A stretch of 64,000 nucleotides of DNA, taken from contig WELB01000037.1 in assembly GCA_009602725.1 (NCBI GenBank), positions 662,445 through 726,444 on the forward strand, read 5' to 3'. Shown here one piece after another: positions 61,661 through 64,000 of the stretch. The DNA comes from Spirogloea muscicola. Taxonomy: Eukaryota; Streptophyta; Zygnematophyceae; Spirogloeales; Spirogloeaceae. Position numbers and translations under genes: made by a program. The notes under the pieces were generated by a model. That model saw only the letters and a program-made list of their open reading frames with translations. It was not told the origin of the DNA and searched no databases. The number at the start of each line of letters is the position of its first letter. Position 1 is the stretch's first letter.

Positions 61661-61887
61661 GAGCCCCTCACTATTTAACACTACTTGCAAACATCGCAAT
61701 TCTAGGATATATACGAAGTGAGGACTTCCAGCACAGATGGGCATGCCGGCAGCCTATATGTCATTTTTGCGACATCGTGTCAGCCTGTTTGCAGCGAGCT
61801 CAGGCTCATGCTTTGCACCGGAAAGCTGGTCGAGCCTTAGCCTGGTGGCACAAGAGCTTGTCAATCGTCAATCTGGTATCTAGGCAT

Positions 61888-62001
61888 TCGTTAGCGACCT
61901 CTATGTGCTGACTCGTGCTTACTGAGCGGGTCAGCTTAGCAGCAGGTGATGTACATCTGTCAATGTGCTTGCCTTTGTACTTGGCTACACAGGCCCTCCA
62001 T
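61888..62001 (-). repeat. Dispersed repeat family A copy, reverse strand
   Basis: Reverse complement of the 55955 copy (GAGCGGGTCAGCTTAGCAGC, then TGTACTTGGC). Confidence 0.8.
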
Positions 62002-62027
62002 CACTTGATACACACTCTATTCTTTTG

Positions 62028-62110
62028 GGTTAGCTTAGCAGCAGGTGATGTACCTTTTGTCAATGTGCTTGCCTTTGTACCTGGCCACGCAGGCCCTCCA
62101 TCACTTGATT
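62028..62110 (-). repeat. Dispersed repeat family A, truncated reverse copy
   Basis: A second, shorter copy in direct repeat with 61888-62001, sharing GCTTAGCAGCAGGTGATGTA and CAATGTGCTTGCCTTTGTAC. Confidence 0.8.
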
Positions 62111-62134
62111 TTCTTTTGTAAGAACCACTTTCTT

Positions 62135-62215
62135 CTCTCGAAAGTGGAAGCGGTGGCTGTGATTGGCCAGCCCAGGAAAAGAATAAAAAGGTTCGAAGGG
62201 CCAATTAAACGCTAA
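62135..62215 (+). repeat. Dispersed repeat family C copy
   Basis: GCTGTGATTGGCCAGCCCAG, then AAAAGGTTCGAAGGGCC. Confidence 0.65.
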
Positions 62216-62330
62216 AGCACGCAGCGACCCTGGCCACTGCAATGGTTGCTCAATAACCAAGGGTGCTCAATGACCACCTAGTGAGCAGCCGCAGGTCAGA
62301 GAAACTCGTCTTGAGGAACTAGTTTCCAAA

Positions 62331-62475
62331 GGAGAGATCGTGTAATAGAAAGAAATGTAGGCCAAATGGCCAGGTACAAAGGCAAGCACATCTAAAAATC
62401 TACATAACCTACAGCAGATTGAACCGCTCAATAACCACGGGTCAGAACATAAAGGTCACTACTCGATGCATGAAT
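62331..62475 (+). repeat. Dispersed repeat family A copy, near full length
   Basis: Begins GAGATCGTGTAATAGAAAGA, core GGCCAAATGGCCAGGTAC, ends ACTACTCGATGCATGAATAC. Nearly identical to 62514-62655 and 63719-63866, so recently copied. Confidence 0.9.
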
Positions 62476-62513
62476 ACTAATAGTTTCTAGCTGTTTAAAG
62501 AAGAGAGAGGAAA

Positions 62514-62655
62514 GAGATCGTGTATTAGAAAGAAATGTAGGCCAAATGGCCAGGTACAAAGGCAAGCACATCTAAAAATCTACATAACCTACAGCAGATT
62601 GACCCGCTCAATAACCACGGGTCAAAACATAAAGGTCACTACTCGATGCATGGGG
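62514..62655 (+). repeat. Dispersed repeat family A copy, near full length
   Basis: Direct repeat of 62331-62475 with a period of about 183 bases. Its 3' end is cut by a G run and a family B copy. Confidence 0.9.
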
Positions 62656-62766
62656 GGGGAAGGCGCGCGGGGCGCATGAAATGAAAGGGAGGCCAATTCA
62701 AGCCAATACATTGTTCAGGCAGAGTCTAGTGCAAACTAAGCAAGGCTACATAACACGGAGACCTAG
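62655..62766 (+). repeat. Dispersed repeat family B copy, bordering the mitochondrial insert
   Basis: Runs from AGGCGCGCGGGGCGCATGAA to ACACGGAGACCTA. Its right end coincides with the start of the AT-rich mitochondrial sequence. Confidence 0.8.
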
Positions 62767-63382
62767 AAAAAATAAGGTTGTTTTCTACTTCTCGCAATTT
62801 ATCACAACAGATAAGTCTCATCCAAAGTGGTTTTGTTTATCACTACGCATTTGTCATGTTGATTGCTTTGATTATTTTTATTGCAATTGTAGGATTATGG
62901 GATTGTCTTTCTTTTTGGATAGACAATCAATTGTACTTTATTTATAGCCAGCTTTTCATTTCTTTCACTAGCCTAACGCGATAACGCGATAACGCGATAA
63001 CGCGATAACGAATTTGTTGATCGCGCGATCGGGCGATAAGAAGTATATAGCAGAGAAAAGCAGATAAAAATGTTGCTACAATTCTTGAGTCCCCTGTATT
63101 CTAATCTAAGTGGCCTAATGCTTTGGCCTTTACTGGGAAGCGTTTAGATCTTTCTTACTCCTGAATCCAAAATAAGAACAATACGAATCGTAGGTCTTTG
63201 CATCTCATTGATTACATTTTTATATTCTCTTCTATTTTGGATTCTATTTGATGATTCTGCCGCTCAATTTCAGTTTGTAGAAACTATTCGATGGCTTCCC
63301 TATTCCAATATGATTTTTTTTATTGGATTGAGTGGGATCTCTTTATTTTTTGTTATTCTGACCACACTTTTATTACCAAAGC
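62767..63382 (+). pseudogene. Nuclear insertion of mitochondrial DNA (NUMT): nad5 3' end plus nad4 5' end
   Basis: AT-rich block unlike its surroundings. 62767-62993 encodes the C terminus of mitochondrial NADH dehydrogenase subunit 5 (QSGFVYHYAFVMLIALI, then GLWDCLSFWIDNQLYFIY), ending in a stop. After a spacer with an 8-base tandem repeat, a frame from about 63070 starts NADH dehydrogenase subunit 4 (LQFLSPLYSNLSGLMLWPLL, then LTPESKIRTIRIVGLC, then FVETIRWLPYSN and GISLFFVILTTLLLP) and breaks off at about 63382. The nad4 frame shifts near 63150 and both genes are truncated, so it is a non-functional copy. It sits between family B and family C repeats. The alternative, contaminating organelle DNA, is unlikely because nuclear repeats flank both sides. 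Confidence 0.9.
62970..63010 (+). repeat. Tandem 8-bp repeat in the nad5-nad4 spacer
   Basis: CGCGATAA repeated four times in a row, followed by a palindromic TCGCGCGATCGGGCGA. Small GC-rich clusters of this type are common in green-algal mitochondrial spacers. Confidence 0.85.
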
Positions 63383-63399
63383 AGAGATGGTGTGGCTGT

Positions 63400-63500
63400 A
63401 ATCGTAGTGGCTCTCCTAAAGAAGAAAGTGCTCGCCCATTGAGAATAGGGGCTGGAACAACCAGCCCAAAAAAAGAATGAACAGAGTACGAGAAGGGGGC
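63400..63500 (+). repeat. Dispersed repeat family C copy at the right edge of the mitochondrial insert
   Basis: Contains GTGGCTCTCCTAAAGAAGAA and AACCAGCCCAAAAAAAGAAT. The same GTGGCTCTCCTAA start occurs at about 25813. Confidence 0.65.
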
Positions 63501-63654
63501 CAGGGGAAGCGCTAAGTAACAGAAACAAAGCTGCTACGAGACACTCAGTAACCACTGCTAAGCAGCCGCAGATCAGAGATGCTGGGCTCCTGGAAGTGGG
63601 TCCCCTGGCCAGAGCCAGAGGCAGCAGCGAGGGCTCTGCCGGCACGAAAGAGAG

Positions 63655-63715
63655 AAAGGCGCGCGGGGCGATGAAAGGGAGGCCAATACAAGCCAATACA
63701 TTGTTCAGGCAAAAC
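63655..63715 (+). repeat. Dispersed repeat family B, 5' part
   Basis: AAGGCGCGCGGGGCGATGAA through CATTGTTCAGGC, followed at once by family A. Confidence 0.8.
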
Positions 63716-63718
63716 GAA

Positions 63719-63866
63719 GAGATCGTGTATTAGAAAGAAATGTAGGCCAAATGGCCAGGTACGAAGGCAAGCACATCTAAAAATCTACACAACCTACAGC
63801 AGATTGACCCGCTCAATAACCACGGGTCAAAACATAAAGGTCACTACTCGATGCATGAATACTAGA
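63719..63866 (+). repeat. Dispersed repeat family A copy, near full length
   Basis: Third near-identical copy, again directly after a family B copy. Confidence 0.9.
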
Positions 63867-64000
63867 TGCCAGGAACGGAGCCCTTCAAAAAGGTGCAAGG
63901 GCTGTGGGAGGTCCGCTCAATGAAGGACTGTAACTTAATCGGACTCGCAGTTGTTCCCAAAGAGGCAGGAAAGAAGAAGAAGAAGCTCTGCCGCTCTCCC

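Larger units (their letters stand above)
61087..64000. other. Repeat patchwork at the right end of the window
   Basis: Apart from the 5' region of the LRR/SAPS-like gene (61087-61400), this stretch is a mosaic of family A, B and C repeats and the mitochondrial insert. No host gene is supported here. Confidence 0.7.

Noticed and set aside
62681-62984. A working nad5 gene in the nuclear genome
   Set aside because: Only the C-terminal tail is present, without start, targeting peptide or upstream exons.

Overview
The window is nuclear DNA of a photosynthetic green alga (Chlorophyta; Trebouxiophyceae is my inference). The coding DNA is GC-rich with many short GT-AG introns. The proteins are eukaryotic with plant affinity: a major LHCII antenna protein, a plant-type eIF4G, an ANP/NPK1-like MAP3K, and a pKIWI502-like oxidoreductase. 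A degraded mitochondrial insert carries nad5 and nad4 pieces. There are two large N gaps (16817-17176 and 51053-51837), one 7-N gap beside a 121-base poly-T run (29364-29491), and single Ns at 6495 and 33324.

Layout, left half. eIF4G occupies 1-10270 (+, 12 exons, probably incomplete at the 5' end). It converges on a MAP3K (11557-16774, -). Across the first large gap lies a divergent coiled-coil gene (18090-20793, +), which converges on BCP1/BCCIP (21886-24895, -, 7 exons). A repeat-bearing spacer leads to an FNR-fold oxidoreductase (27524-29362, -). Next come a RING-H2 ubiquitin ligase of RNF115/126 type (30969-33237, -) and, divergent from it, a LUC7-like U1 snRNP gene (34067-38162, +, 14 exons).

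Layout, right half. A polyamine oxidase (38615-40782, -) is followed by repeats and the LHCII gene (44115-45481, -). A GT90 glycosyltransferase follows (47166-51052, -), then the second large gap and a divergent KE/RS-rich gene (51838-53077, +). PIGC/GPI2 (53696-56367, -) and an unusual gene joining leucine-rich repeats to a SAPS-like helical segment (57380-61086, -) come next. The last 3 kb is a patchwork of dispersed repeats around the mitochondrial insert.

The genes are mostly unrelated housekeeping genes (translation, splicing, ubiquitin, GPI anchors, light harvesting) in ordinary eukaryotic arrangement. I see no operon, CRISPR array, or LTR/viral element. Exon borders were set by hand from splice sites, reading phase and family similarity; the phases agree throughout for eIF4G (except at the N), BCP1, LUC7, RING, LHCII, PIGC and the resolved part of GT90. 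The items most worth a second look are the LRR/SAPS-like gene, the mitochondrial insert inside the repeat patchwork, the dispersed repeat families, and three candidate GC-AG introns.
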